Assembly (NCBI GenBank): GCA_003022385.1
Contig: PYGV01000007.1
Span: 1-57,720 of the forward strand
Origin: a filamentous cyanobacterium CCP3
GTDB taxonomy: Bacteria; Cyanobacteriota; Cyanobacteriia; Phormidesmidales; Phormidesmidaceae
Reading direction: 5' to 3'
DNA: 57,720 nt
Shown here: positions 10,501 through 18,800 of the stretch, piece after piece
How positions within the stretch are numbered: the stretch's first letter is position 1
Layout of the letters: each line of letters begins with the position of its first letter
The notes under the pieces: model-generated
Told to the model about the DNA's origin: nothing
The model's database searches: none
Seen by the model: the letters and a program-made list of their open reading frames with translations, nothing else
Program-made: the position numbers and the translations under genes

Positions 10501-10982
10501 ACCCCTCTACCCACGTAGCACTTACCCCTGACCAATTTAATGACGACGGCAGCGTGCGCCGGTCTGGCAGCTCTGGCCTTCCCCTGCGGCTCATTGTAGG
10601 CCTGGGTTTGGGGGCCCTGGTACTGGCCCTGGCGGGTTTCTTGCTAAACGGAGTGTTGAATCGGCTGCGCGGCCCTGAGGGTAACCCTGCCGTTACGCAG
10701 CCGGTTCCCAATCCTGACGCTTTGCCCACAGACCCGACCGCTGTAGCCGAGGAAGATCTGTTCAGGCAGGCGGTAAATGCGGCTCAGACAGCGGCCAACG
10801 AGGCTCAGACGGCGAGCACCTCGGCCGAGTGGCAGAACGTGGCCGATACCTGGGCCCTGGCCATTGATCTCATGCAGCGGGTGCCGGCCTCAGACCCTAA
10901 CTATGCCACGGCCCAGCAAAAAGCCGTCGACTACCAGCCAAACTTTAACTACGCCCAGCAAAATGCTGAGCAACTGCGGTAG
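7515..10982 (+). CDS. Asp-rich repeat protein with C-terminal membrane anchor
   Basis: An 1155-aa, extremely acidic protein. Residues 1-95 form a compact domain (ARQGDPDAIAALMNRHLETQGITA, FVKKGITGLELAAIQRLTI) that I recall at the N-terminus of many unnamed cyanobacterial proteins. Residues about 110-1000 are low-complexity LDLDFDLGL/DDLDLDF-type repeats, later diverging to EAFDNEAF-like units. One transmembrane helix follows near residues 1025-1047 (LIVGLGLGALVLALAGFLL). The C-terminal about 75 residues form an Ala/Gln helical module (AEWQNVADTWALAIDLMQRVP, YATAQQKAVDYQPNFNYAQQ), also recurrent in cyanobacteria. The acidic region could bind divalent cations or act as a spacer; this is inference. 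Topology and function are unknown. Confidence 0.88.
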   Translation: MSTTPPNVLQLARQGDPDAIAALMNRHLETQGITAHVVQQESTLLVDLEGAQIPSQVDLVAFVKKGITGLELAAIQRLTIRGKQVGATASAWSEELVLQTTTSDVELNFDATPGDAIADDTLASDDLDLDFDLDSTALDTADFGDLDAALGTDSSAADLDLDLGLTNSDLGLEAPADLDFTDSDFGLDFTDAGSGPEVADSFDLDLSDPGSGSDFADDLDLGLSDDLATDLTADNGFDLDLGLSEEPQAEPIDLDFDLGLTEAGAEPPTNSADLDFDLGPIDEPAEGESPIDLDFDMNFNAEPAAASDLDFDLDLGESATEASTDLDLGWVEEPAADNSATDSREELDLDFGSTPAEPQGDLSTAELDFDLGLPETPAEASAGDDLELDSADFDLGFDPEATDSEASLGASDDLDLDFGTEFDPAGDLDLTDGNGDFGVNLGTEALETDNFGIDDLEIDDLGTADPGADTFGTEAFGAIAELDNLETDGSAFDLNTPPPPLTAPEVEADLDDLWGNSDTSAIAPESAAADLSAFDDLAPFDTDLTADSRNSEASLDEWSDLGAISENLGPETLGADADAIAFADLGLETETPSLETTDTTDDLPPDLLMADQPAFEDLGAADDLDLAENLDLTDDWATASPEFSLGETNTDLSDAADLDLGSAAPAEDSAPAIDTPFTDDFGAFDPAAENDLPSDLLSEDALATDWSTTTSDFDADLGTDFNTDWPESASTAEPGAGATPPPWEDPTHDFAPDRGLDTPGDADNIVPEFDPGLVFDPSADANDVAPNPFAADLLDDDPYAFAAPEFEADARGMDAFTADLTPGFEPEFTPEADADLPFSTMELDQTAAGNMVPNLTLDDRPSDLDAYDEAFQQPEAYAVEPNPAPMEFGDYADDDLAFESVEFDGDDLGNSGLETPGFSAGGYNDEPDFATPAFEEEGFDNEAFDNEAFGNEGLGANIFSDSHEDSNGLIQNRNGAALMEDEPDATDDFIQEFGSDPSTHVALTPDQFNDDGSVRRSGSSGLPLRLIVGLGLGALVLALAGFLLNGVLNRLRGPEGNPAVTQPVPNPDALPTDPTAVAEEDLFRQAVNAAQTAANEAQTASTSAEWQNVADTWALAIDLMQRVPASDPNYATAQQKAVDYQPNFNYAQQNAEQLR

Positions 10983-11058
10983 TTAAAGTATAGTGCTTCA
11001 ATTTTCCACGGCTGAGGGCAGCCGGGTAGAATAGGACGGTTGTATTCAGACCAAAGCC

Positions 11059-12354
11059 TTGATTGAACGCTATACCCTGCCCGAAATGGGCAACCTCTGG
11101 ACCGACGACTACAAATTTCAAACCTGGCTTCGGGTCGAAATCGCCGTGTGCGAGGCCCAGGCTGAGTTGGGCTACATTCCCAAAGAGGCGGTAGACGAGA
11201 TCAAGGCTAAGGCTAAGTTTGACCCCAAGCGCATTCTTGAGATTGAAGCTGAGGTCCGCCACGACGTCATCGCCTTTCTCACCAACGTCAACGAGTACGT
11301 AGGCGATGTGGGTCGCTACATTCACCTGGGCATGACCAGCTCCGACATGCTGGATACGGCACTGTCGCTACAGCTGGTAGACAGCCTCCAGGTGATTATG
11401 ACCTATGTGGAGAGCCTGATTCAGGCGATTCGCTACCGGGCCCAGGAGCACCGCGACACAGTCATGATTGGGCGATCGCACGGTATTCACGCCGAGCCGA
11501 TTACCTTTGGCTTTAAGCTGGCTGGCTGGCTGGCCGAAATGCTGCGCCACCGGGAGCGCTTGACGCACCTGCAGGATGCGATCGCCGTCGGTAAAATTTC
11601 CGGCGCGGTGGGTACCTACGCCAACATCGACCCGCAGATTGAGGCGCTGGCCTGCCAAAACCTGGGCCTGCGCCCCGATACCGCCTCCACCCAGGTCATC
11701 TCCCGCGACATCCACGCTGAGTTTATGAATGCCCTGGCCCTGCTAGGGGCTTCGATCGAGCGGTTTGCAGTAGAGATTCGCAACCTGCAGCGCACCGATG
11801 TGCTCGAAGTTGAAGAATTTTTCTCGAAAAAGCAAAAAGGCTCCTCGGCCATGCCCCACAAGCGCAACCCGATTCGCTCCGAGCGCCTGACCGGGATGGC
11901 GCGGCTGCTGCGGGGCAACGCTGTGGCCGCGCTAGAAAATGTGGCTCTGTGGCACGAGCGCGATATTTCCCACAGTTCGGTAGAGCGAGTGGCCTTTCCT
12001 GACAGCTGCATTCTCACCCACTTCATGCTGGTCGAAACCACTGAGCTAATCAAAAATCTGCTGGTCTACCCCGACAACATGGCCCGCAACATGAACGTCT
12101 ACGGCGGCGTGGTGTTTAGTCAGGGGGTGCTGCTGGCCCTGGTTGAAAAAGGTCTTGCCCGCGAAGAGGCCTACGCGATCGTGCAGGGGTGTGCCCACCA
12201 AGCCTGGAACACCGATGACGGCAATTTCAGAGCATTAATCGAGGCAGATGAGCGGGTGACTGCCCATCTATCGCCAGCAGAGATTGCCCACTGCTTCAGC
12301 CCCGAACGCCACCTTCGCAACCTCGATCAGGTCTATCAACGCCTGGGTATTTAA
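11059..12354 (+). CDS. purB: Adenylosuccinate lyase
   Basis: A 431-aa enzyme of the fumarase/aspartase superfamily. It catalyses two steps of purine synthesis (SAICAR to AICAR, and adenylosuccinate to AMP). Evidence: the N-terminal MIERYTLPEMGNLWTD typical of PurB, the superfamily signature GSSAMPHKRNP beginning near residue 262, and GRSHGIHAEPITFG with its conserved His. Length is normal. The start is TTG at 11059, giving the conserved MIERYTLPEM N-terminus. A TAGAAT -10-like box lies about 30 bp upstream, just after a CGGCTG/CAGCCG hairpin. Complete and apparently functional. Confidence 0.97.
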   Translation: MIERYTLPEMGNLWTDDYKFQTWLRVEIAVCEAQAELGYIPKEAVDEIKAKAKFDPKRILEIEAEVRHDVIAFLTNVNEYVGDVGRYIHLGMTSSDMLDTALSLQLVDSLQVIMTYVESLIQAIRYRAQEHRDTVMIGRSHGIHAEPITFGFKLAGWLAEMLRHRERLTHLQDAIAVGKISGAVGTYANIDPQIEALACQNLGLRPDTASTQVISRDIHAEFMNALALLGASIERFAVEIRNLQRTDVLEVEEFFSKKQKGSSAMPHKRNPIRSERLTGMARLLRGNAVAALENVALWHERDISHSSVERVAFPDSCILTHFMLVETTELIKNLLVYPDNMARNMNVYGGVVFSQGVLLALVEKGLAREEAYAIVQGCAHQAWNTDDGNFRALIEADERVTAHLSPAEIAHCFSPERHLRNLDQVYQRLGI

Positions 12355-12776
12355 GTTTAGGAATTAGCCCTAGACCTATCACTGGTAGCCCAGAGACCAT
12401 ACAGGGCGAATCCTTTTTGCCATAGTAAGGGCGGTCCCACGACGTGACTACGATTCCATTCGGCCAACCACGCCCTGGCTGGGCAGATATCGTTTGCTTC
12501 TGCGGCAGCGGTCTGTTTCAATCGGGGTAACTGAAGCTGGATTTGCCCTGACCATAGCCACTCCCTAGCCCCTTTGGGGCAGCTGAGTGCCCAGCACTCG
12601 CTCCGCGAACACCAACGACTTTGCCGAAGGAACGGCTACGGCTAATCGCAAAAACTAGAGCCGCTCGCTCGTAACGGCCCCACGAGTCTATGTCACAACG
12701 TCCTCACCTATAGGCGATCGCTGTATCAATGAGGCTTAGCTTGTTTTAGCGCCCTATCTTCCTTCAGGAGCAATCT
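12355..12776. other. Intergenic region, no gene seen
   Basis: About 420 bp between purB and the antiporter gene. Only a short GCCCC-TTT-GGGGC hairpin (12568-12580) and HIP1-type sequence are visible. An AGGAG at 12766-12770 serves the downstream ATG. No small gene or RNA could be supported. Confidence 0.5.
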
Positions 12777-14876
12777 ATGGCTGCATTGACCGCAGATAGC
12801 GCCGCAACCGGGCTATTGAGCTTTTTACCCAGTAGCCCGATCACGGCCTTTACGGTGCTGCTGCTGGTCACGCTGATTATTCCGCCCATCTTTGAGCGGC
12901 TGCGGCTGCCAGGGCTGGTAGGGCTACTGGCGGCAGGAGTCATCTTGGGACCCAGCGTCCTGGGGTTGCTCGACCCGGCTGGGGAGGTAGAAACCCTGCT
13001 GTCTGACGTCGGTAAGATCTACCTCATGTTTGTGGCCGGGCTGGAGATTGACCTCAAAGACTTCAAGCGCACCCGTAACCGATCGCTGGGGTTTGGCTTT
13101 ACCACCTTTGCCGTACCGCTCACAGCGGGCATCTTGCTCAGCCGAGCCTTTGGCTTCGACTGGATTGCAGCGGTGCTGATTGGGTCGCTGCTGGCCTCCC
13201 ACACCCTGCTGGCCTACCCCATCGTGATGCGCCTGGGGGTCACCAAAGAACCCTCGGTAACCGCTACCGTGGGGGCCACCATTTTTACCGATATTGGGGC
13301 GCTGCTGGTGCTGGCTATGTGCGTTGCCGCTCAGGCCGGAGAATTTTCGGCCCAGACGGTAATGGTGCAGCTGCTGCTGCTAGGAATTTTTGCCACGGCG
13401 GTGCTGGTCGGCATCGACTGGGCCGGGAAACAGTACTTTCGGCGCAACGGCGATCGCGAGGGCAATCAGTTTTTGTTTGTGCTGGCGGCAGTCTTTTTGG
13501 CGGCGGTAGGGTCGCAGCTGATCAACGTCGACAAAATTGTAGGGGCGTTTCTAGCCGGGCTGGCGGTTAACGACGTCGTCGGTAACGGCCCCGTCAAAGA
13601 AAAAGTCGAGTTTGTCGGCGGGGTGCTGTTCATTCCCTTTTTCTTTGTGTGCATGGGGCTGCTGCTCGACCTGCAGGTATTCAGGGAGTCGATGACTACT
13701 AACCTGGCCTTTACCCTGGCGCTGACGGGCACCCTGATTCTCAGTAAATTTTTGGCAGCCCTGACCACCAAACCCTTTTACCGCTACAGCTGGACTCAAA
13801 TTCTTACGATGTGGTCGCTGTCCATGCCCCAGGTGGCCGCTACCCTGGCTGCCGCCCTAGTCGGTCTACAGCAGGGCATTATCTCAAGCCTGGAGTTCAA
13901 CGCCGTCATTGTGATGATGCTGGTCACATCGGTGACAGGCCCGCTGCTGACGGCTCGCTATGCAAGGCGGTTGGTGACCTCCAAACTCCCCCGCGCTGCC
14001 TCTGATTCGCTGTGGTTTGACTACGGAGCCGCGCCCGAAAGCCGCCAGGACTCGACCATTACCGGCCCGTTTACGGTAGTCGTACCCATCTACAACCCGG
14101 TGACCCAGCGCTACCTGATCGAAATGGCCGCCCTGCTGGCCAGCCACGAGGGCGGCTACGTGATTCCGGTGACGGTGGCCCGCGCCCACGTGCATATGGA
14201 TGACCCCAATTTAGTTAGCGCCGTAGACCAGTGCCGCAAGCTGCTGCACAAGGCCGAAACCCTGAGCCAGGAGTTCAATGCCCAGGCCTACTCAGTGCTG
14301 CGCATCGACGACGATGTGTCAGAGGGAATTACCCGCACCGCCCGCGAACAAAATGCCAGCTTGATCTTGCTAGGCTGGAGCCGCCGAGGGTTGCGGGCTA
14401 AACTGTTTGGCACCTTAGTCGATGAGGTGTTTTGGTCCAGCCACTGCCCAGTGGCGGTGGCCCGACTGCTGAGCGAACCGACCGAAATTCGCCGCATTCT
14501 GGTGCCGATGAAGACGATGACGCCCCAGGCCGTGCGCACCGCCCGCTTTGCCCAGGTGTTTGCTGATACCCACCACGCCACGGTGACGCTGCTGCACGTT
14601 TGCGATCGCCACACCCGTGATGACCAGGTCAAAGCGATCGAAACAGCCCTGACCAAAATGATGGCAGACGGTCCCCAGATCAGCTGGAACCTGCTCACCA
14701 CGGTTGGCGACAGCCCCGCTGAGGTTATCCTAGAAACCGCTCAAACCCACGACATGATCGTGCTGCGATCGATGCGACGGCGCACGGCAGGCGGCCTCGC
14801 CGTCAGCGATGTCACCCACCAGGTCATTGACGAAGCCACCTGCTCTCTGGTGCTGTTTGGCGAGCCCCACACCTGA
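12777..14876 (+). CDS. CPA2-family cation:proton antiporter fused to two universal stress (USP) domains
   Basis: A 699-aa protein. Residues about 20-400 form a Na+(K+)/H+ exchanger domain with some 12 helices (LRLPGLVGLLAAGVILGP, FVAGLEIDL, VGAFLAGLAVND, all typical of CPA2/KefB-NhaS-like antiporters). Residues about 425-565 and 575-697 look like two UspA-type domains (ILLGWSRRGLRAKLFGTLVDEVFWSSHCPVAV; RRILVPMKT and later MIVLRSMRRR...SDVTHQVIDEATCSLVLFG). The USP domains probably sense nucleotide or stress state and regulate transport. The ATG has AGGAG 6 bases upstream. Ion specificity cannot be read from the sequence. Confidence 0.93.
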   Translation: MAALTADSAATGLLSFLPSSPITAFTVLLLVTLIIPPIFERLRLPGLVGLLAAGVILGPSVLGLLDPAGEVETLLSDVGKIYLMFVAGLEIDLKDFKRTRNRSLGFGFTTFAVPLTAGILLSRAFGFDWIAAVLIGSLLASHTLLAYPIVMRLGVTKEPSVTATVGATIFTDIGALLVLAMCVAAQAGEFSAQTVMVQLLLLGIFATAVLVGIDWAGKQYFRRNGDREGNQFLFVLAAVFLAAVGSQLINVDKIVGAFLAGLAVNDVVGNGPVKEKVEFVGGVLFIPFFFVCMGLLLDLQVFRESMTTNLAFTLALTGTLILSKFLAALTTKPFYRYSWTQILTMWSLSMPQVAATLAAALVGLQQGIISSLEFNAVIVMMLVTSVTGPLLTARYARRLVTSKLPRAASDSLWFDYGAAPESRQDSTITGPFTVVVPIYNPVTQRYLIEMAALLASHEGGYVIPVTVARAHVHMDDPNLVSAVDQCRKLLHKAETLSQEFNAQAYSVLRIDDDVSEGITRTAREQNASLILLGWSRRGLRAKLFGTLVDEVFWSSHCPVAVARLLSEPTEIRRILVPMKTMTPQAVRTARFAQVFADTHHATVTLLHVCDRHTRDDQVKAIETALTKMMADGPQISWNLLTTVGDSPAEVILETAQTHDMIVLRSMRRRTAGGLAVSDVTHQVIDEATCSLVLFGEPHT

Positions 14877-14893
14877 CCGCGTTTTCAACACAA

Positions 14894-14920
14894 AGCCCCC
14901 GGCAGCAGTTGTCGGGGGCT
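14894..14920. terminator. Bidirectional rho-independent terminator
   Basis: A perfect 8-bp stem (AGCCCCCG / CGGGGGCT) with an 11-base loop sits between two convergent genes (antiporter and DoxX). The minus-strand transcript has a T-rich run after the stem; the plus side is followed by TTAATTAAAAA-like sequence. Confidence 0.7.
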
Positions 14921-14960
14921 GGCTAATTAAAAAGCAATGGAAATCTAGTGATAGCTAACC

Positions 14961-15515
14961 CTACAGGCCAGACTTTGTCTCGGCCTTAGCTTCATCAGAC
15001 AGCTGAAAGACCGTTTCCAAAGACGCCCGCTTGCCGTCGGTTTGCTGGTTCAGCATGCCACCTAGCAACTTTGCCAGCAACGCGTCGACAGAAAAGCGGC
15101 CACCGCCGTTGATCACAAAGAAAAGGAAGGTCGCCGCGTACAGGGCAGACAGCTCCAGGTAGGGAATGCTCAGACCCGCCACCTTAACGTGGTGGTACAT
15201 CGCCACCGTCATGGTGAAAAACAGACCCAGCGCAGCCGGGCGAGTGAACAACCCCAGCGCGACTAGAGGAGCGCCAATGAGTTCGGTAAAGGCCGCCATA
15301 TAGCTGAGGGTGATGGGAAACGGCAGCCCCAAATAGGCCACGTAGGCCTGGGCAAAGCTTTCGATGTTGGCCAGCTTGTCGAGCCCGTTATGAATCATAA
15401 CAATACCGGCCACGACTCTCAGAATTGTCCAAGAAATCTGAAAGGCATTGTTAGTCGACTGATTGGGTCTAAGCACAAGGCCGCCCAGGGATAGGATACG
15501 CTGCTGAGCAATCAT
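14961..15515 (-). CDS. DoxX family membrane protein
   Basis: A 184-aa protein with four hydrophobic helices in the DoxX arrangement: ILRVVAGIVMIHNGLDKL, LIGAPLVALGLFTRPAALGL, MTVAMYHHV and ALYAATFLFFVINGGGRFSVD. DoxX proteins are small inner-membrane proteins linked in some bacteria to redox, thiosulfate or quinone functions; the role here is unknown. Starts at ATG 15513-15515. The last 25 residues are a polar tail. Confidence 0.92.
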   Translation of the reverse strand: MIAQQRILSLGGLVLRPNQSTNNAFQISWTILRVVAGIVMIHNGLDKLANIESFAQAYVAYLGLPFPITLSYMAAFTELIGAPLVALGLFTRPAALGLFFTMTVAMYHHVKVAGLSIPYLELSALYAATFLFFVINGGGRFSVDALLAKLLGGMLNQQTDGKRASLETVFQLSDEAKAETKSGL

Positions 15516-15841
15516 GAGGATTAAAAAAAGTTAACGTCTGTATTAATTATCCTAACGAAGTTTTTAGGGAAGTAAAGGGGCGGCTTATACAATTTGCTTT
15601 CTTCGCTAAAAAATGACTCAGGTTCATGCCGCTTCTCCCGAGCAAGGCGACAACCAGGGGCAGCAAGCCAGGAGAGGGGCAGGACGCAGGCAGGTCAGTC
15701 GAGGTGCACAGATGCGATGTCGGCTATCCTGAGCGCCTTAGCTACAGCTACAAAAAAGCCTGTAGCCAACAAAATGCTGGTAGCTACAGACTTTTCGCCT
15801 GGTGTGCTCTGGGTACAGAAAACTAGGGGTCTAGAGAAGTG
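15516..15841. other. Intergenic region downstream of the giant gene
   Basis: About 325 bp between the 3' end of the giant gene and the start of the DoxX gene (both minus strand). It contains the terminator at 15752-15789 and presumably the DoxX promoter. Short plus-strand frames here show no coding character. Confidence 0.5.
15752..15789 (-). terminator. Rho-independent terminator of the giant gene
   Basis: Read on the minus strand, a CTGTAGC / GCTACAG 7-bp stem (15783-15789 and 15760-15766), with possible inner pairing CAGC/GTTG, is followed by GGCTTTTTT. It lies 53-90 bp past the stop codon of the giant gene, in the correct orientation. Confidence 0.7.
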
Positions 15842-18800
15842 TTACTCCGCTACAAAAACATTGTCACGGGTTAATCCTAGCCCTGTGCCCAGGGTGGCAA
15901 TCTGAGTTTGGGCTTGACTACCTGTCCCATCAGGGTCAAAGAAGAGCGCGCCCGATGAGCTGTCATAGATCACCCGATGAGTGGCGGCTGTCGCGGTCGA
16001 GCCTAAATGTAGGGCGTCCGCTGCTAAGGTGCCGTTAGCCACCATTTGGCCGCCAAAGCCAGCCGCTGACAGGACGATGAGGTCATCTGCAACAGCAAAG
16101 TCGGCTACAGCGTCTACCCCATCTTGGGGAGAGTTGAAGGTAAAGCGATCGCGCCCACTTCCCCCGATCAGCGTATCGATGCCTGATCCGCCAATCAGCG
16201 TATCGTTGCCATTTCCTCCATCAAGTGAATCTTGGCCAGGTCCACCCAACAAAATATCGTTGCCGTCGAAACCTTTTAGCACATCGTTACCTGCACCGCC
16301 GTCGATGTAGTTATCTCCGGTATCCCCAAAGATCGTATTGTCATTGCTGGCGCTATTTACAAATAGGTCGATCTGACTCAACCCCTCAGAGGAGTTTAGC
16401 GCCAGAGCTATTCCAGCCTGGTAGCTCCAATTGCTGTCGAGGGTCCACACCACAACCTGGTTGCTGCCTGCATTTCTCCACAACACCTGGTTTTGGTTGT
16501 TGACGGTCTCAGCCGCTAGAGCTTCAAACCCAGGAAACTGATTCGCCGCGACCTGAGCACCGTTGAGCTGGATCGCAGTGCTGTTGACACCATTGCTGAC
16601 ACTCAGCAGGCCTGCGCTGTCACGAATCAGGCTAATGCTGCCAGCTGACTCTACAACGGCGGGCGGCACTGGACCGACAATATTGTTGCCGTTGATATCG
16701 ACCCCAAAGGTCGTCTCTAGACTAGTTGTGCCACCGCCCTCCAGGGGTAGGAGCGCTGCCGATACGTAGTTCCAATTGCTGTCGAGGGTCCACACCACAA
16801 CCTGGTTACGGCCTGCATTTCTCCACAACACCTGGTTTTGGTTGTTGACGGTCTCAGCCGCTAGAGCTTCAAACCCAGGAAACTGATTCGCCACGACCTG
16901 AGCACCGTTGAGCTGGATCGCAGTGCTGTTGACACCATTGCTGACACTCAGCAGGCCTGCGCTGTCACGAATCAGGCTAATGCTGCCAGCTGACTCTACA
17001 ACGGCGGGCGGCACTGGACCGACAATATTGTTGCCGTTGATATCGACCCCAAAGGTCGTCTCTAGACTAGTTGTGCCACCGCCCTCCAGGGGTAGGAGCG
17101 CTGCCGATACGTAGTTCCAATTGCTGTCGAGGGTCCACACCACAACCTGGTTGCTGCCTGCATTTCTCCACAACACCTGGTTTTGGTTGTTGACGGTCTC
17201 AGCCGCTAGAGCTTCAAACCCAGAAAACTGATTCGCCGCGACCTGAGCACCGTTGAGCTGGATCGCAGTGCTGTTGACACCATTGCTGACACTCAGCAGG
17301 CCTGCGCTGTCACGAATCAGGCTAATGCTGCCAGCTGACTCTACAACGGCGGGCGGCACTGGACCGACAATATTGTTGCCGTTGATATCGACCCCAAAGG
17401 TCGTCTCTAGACTAGTTGTGCCACCACCCTCCAGGGGTAGGAGCGCTGCCGATACGTAGTTCCAATTGCTGTCGAGGGTCCACACCACAACCTGGTTACG
17501 GCCTGCATTTCTCCACAACACCTGGTTTTGGTTGTTGACGGTCTCAGCCGCTAGAGCTTCAAACCCAGAAAACTGATTCGCCGCTACTGGAAAGCCATTG
17601 AACTTGATTGCGGTTTTCGCCGTACCGGTATCGACCATTAGGGATTGGTTGGCATCAAGCGTAAGCGCAACATCGCCAGAATTTTCAAGGAAAATTTGAG
17701 TTCCAAGCACGATTTTTTCCTGGCTATAGGGCGTAGTACCGCCCTTGCGGGAGAGATCGATACCCAGTTCGCCGTTGGGCAGGTTGGCTGAATTGTCAAT
17801 TAGGTACACCGCTAAGCTGCCAGGCTGTCCAATGTAGTTAGGAACTGGCTGAAACCGCAGCTGGGCGTCGGCGCTGAGGCTAAAGGCGTTTTTGGTTGAG
17901 AGATTGGATTTTGGCAGAATCTTCCACGTATTGCCATCGTCGGTAGAGAACTGCCAGGTACCCTCCGTCTGGGGGTTAGCACCATTTGAGACCACAGCGA
18001 TGCCAGTGAAAACTCCGCTGTCGGCACTATCGTCGAAGCGAGAGCCAAACAAGCTCGATACGCTATAAGACTCGACAATTCCCCGCTGAGCCTTGAGCAA
18101 CACTGAATTGTCAGTGGCTATGGGGGCATCATTTTTGGCCTCGACTAAGATGGTGCGGACTAGTGGCTCGGCGATCAGTGGCCCACCCGTGCCGGTATTG
18201 CCATTGTCGGCAACGGTGATGTTCAAGCTGTCTTCGCCTGAGAAGTTGGGCTGCCCCTGGTAGCTCAAACCGTTTTGAGCTTTTAGAGTGGTCTGTAGTT
18301 TGGCCAGAGTTGTGAATAGCGTCGCCTGACTGCCGCCTTGAGCGTAGGTGATGTCCTGCGCTGTGACCCCACCGGCAATGTCAGGGTTAACGGTCAAGGT
18401 GCCGTTGAGAACCTTGAGCATGACCGTTAGTTTGCCATCGGGGTGGTATTGAGAGTCGACATCGTCGATCGCAATGTCGGTAATAAAGAGGGCTGTATCC
18501 TCGTCGGCAACCAGCGTGGACGGGGAGTCGCCGATGCTTACAGTGGGCCCATCGTTGACCGGGGTGATGACAATAGAACGGCTTGATGTTGCCGTTTTAG
18601 CGCCGCCGCTGCCAACATTGCCATTGTCGGTGACAGCGATATCGACCTTGACCTCACCGTTGAAGTCGGCCTTGCGCTGGTACTGCACCGCCGTCAGGGC
18701 GGCCAGGGTGGTGTTGATCTGAGCCAGGGTACCGGTTAGCTGCACGCTGGCGGTGCCGTTCGTGCTGATCTGGCCTGCGCTGAGACCGTTGAAAACGTCG

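Noticed and set aside
16563-17459. Three identical 68-codon plus-strand frames spaced 345 bp apart
   Set aside because: They only reflect the tandem repeat of the giant gene read on the other strand.
16426-17584. The repeat array as a possible CRISPR
   Set aside because: The units are 345 bp long and coding, with no short repeat/variable spacer structure and no cas genes.
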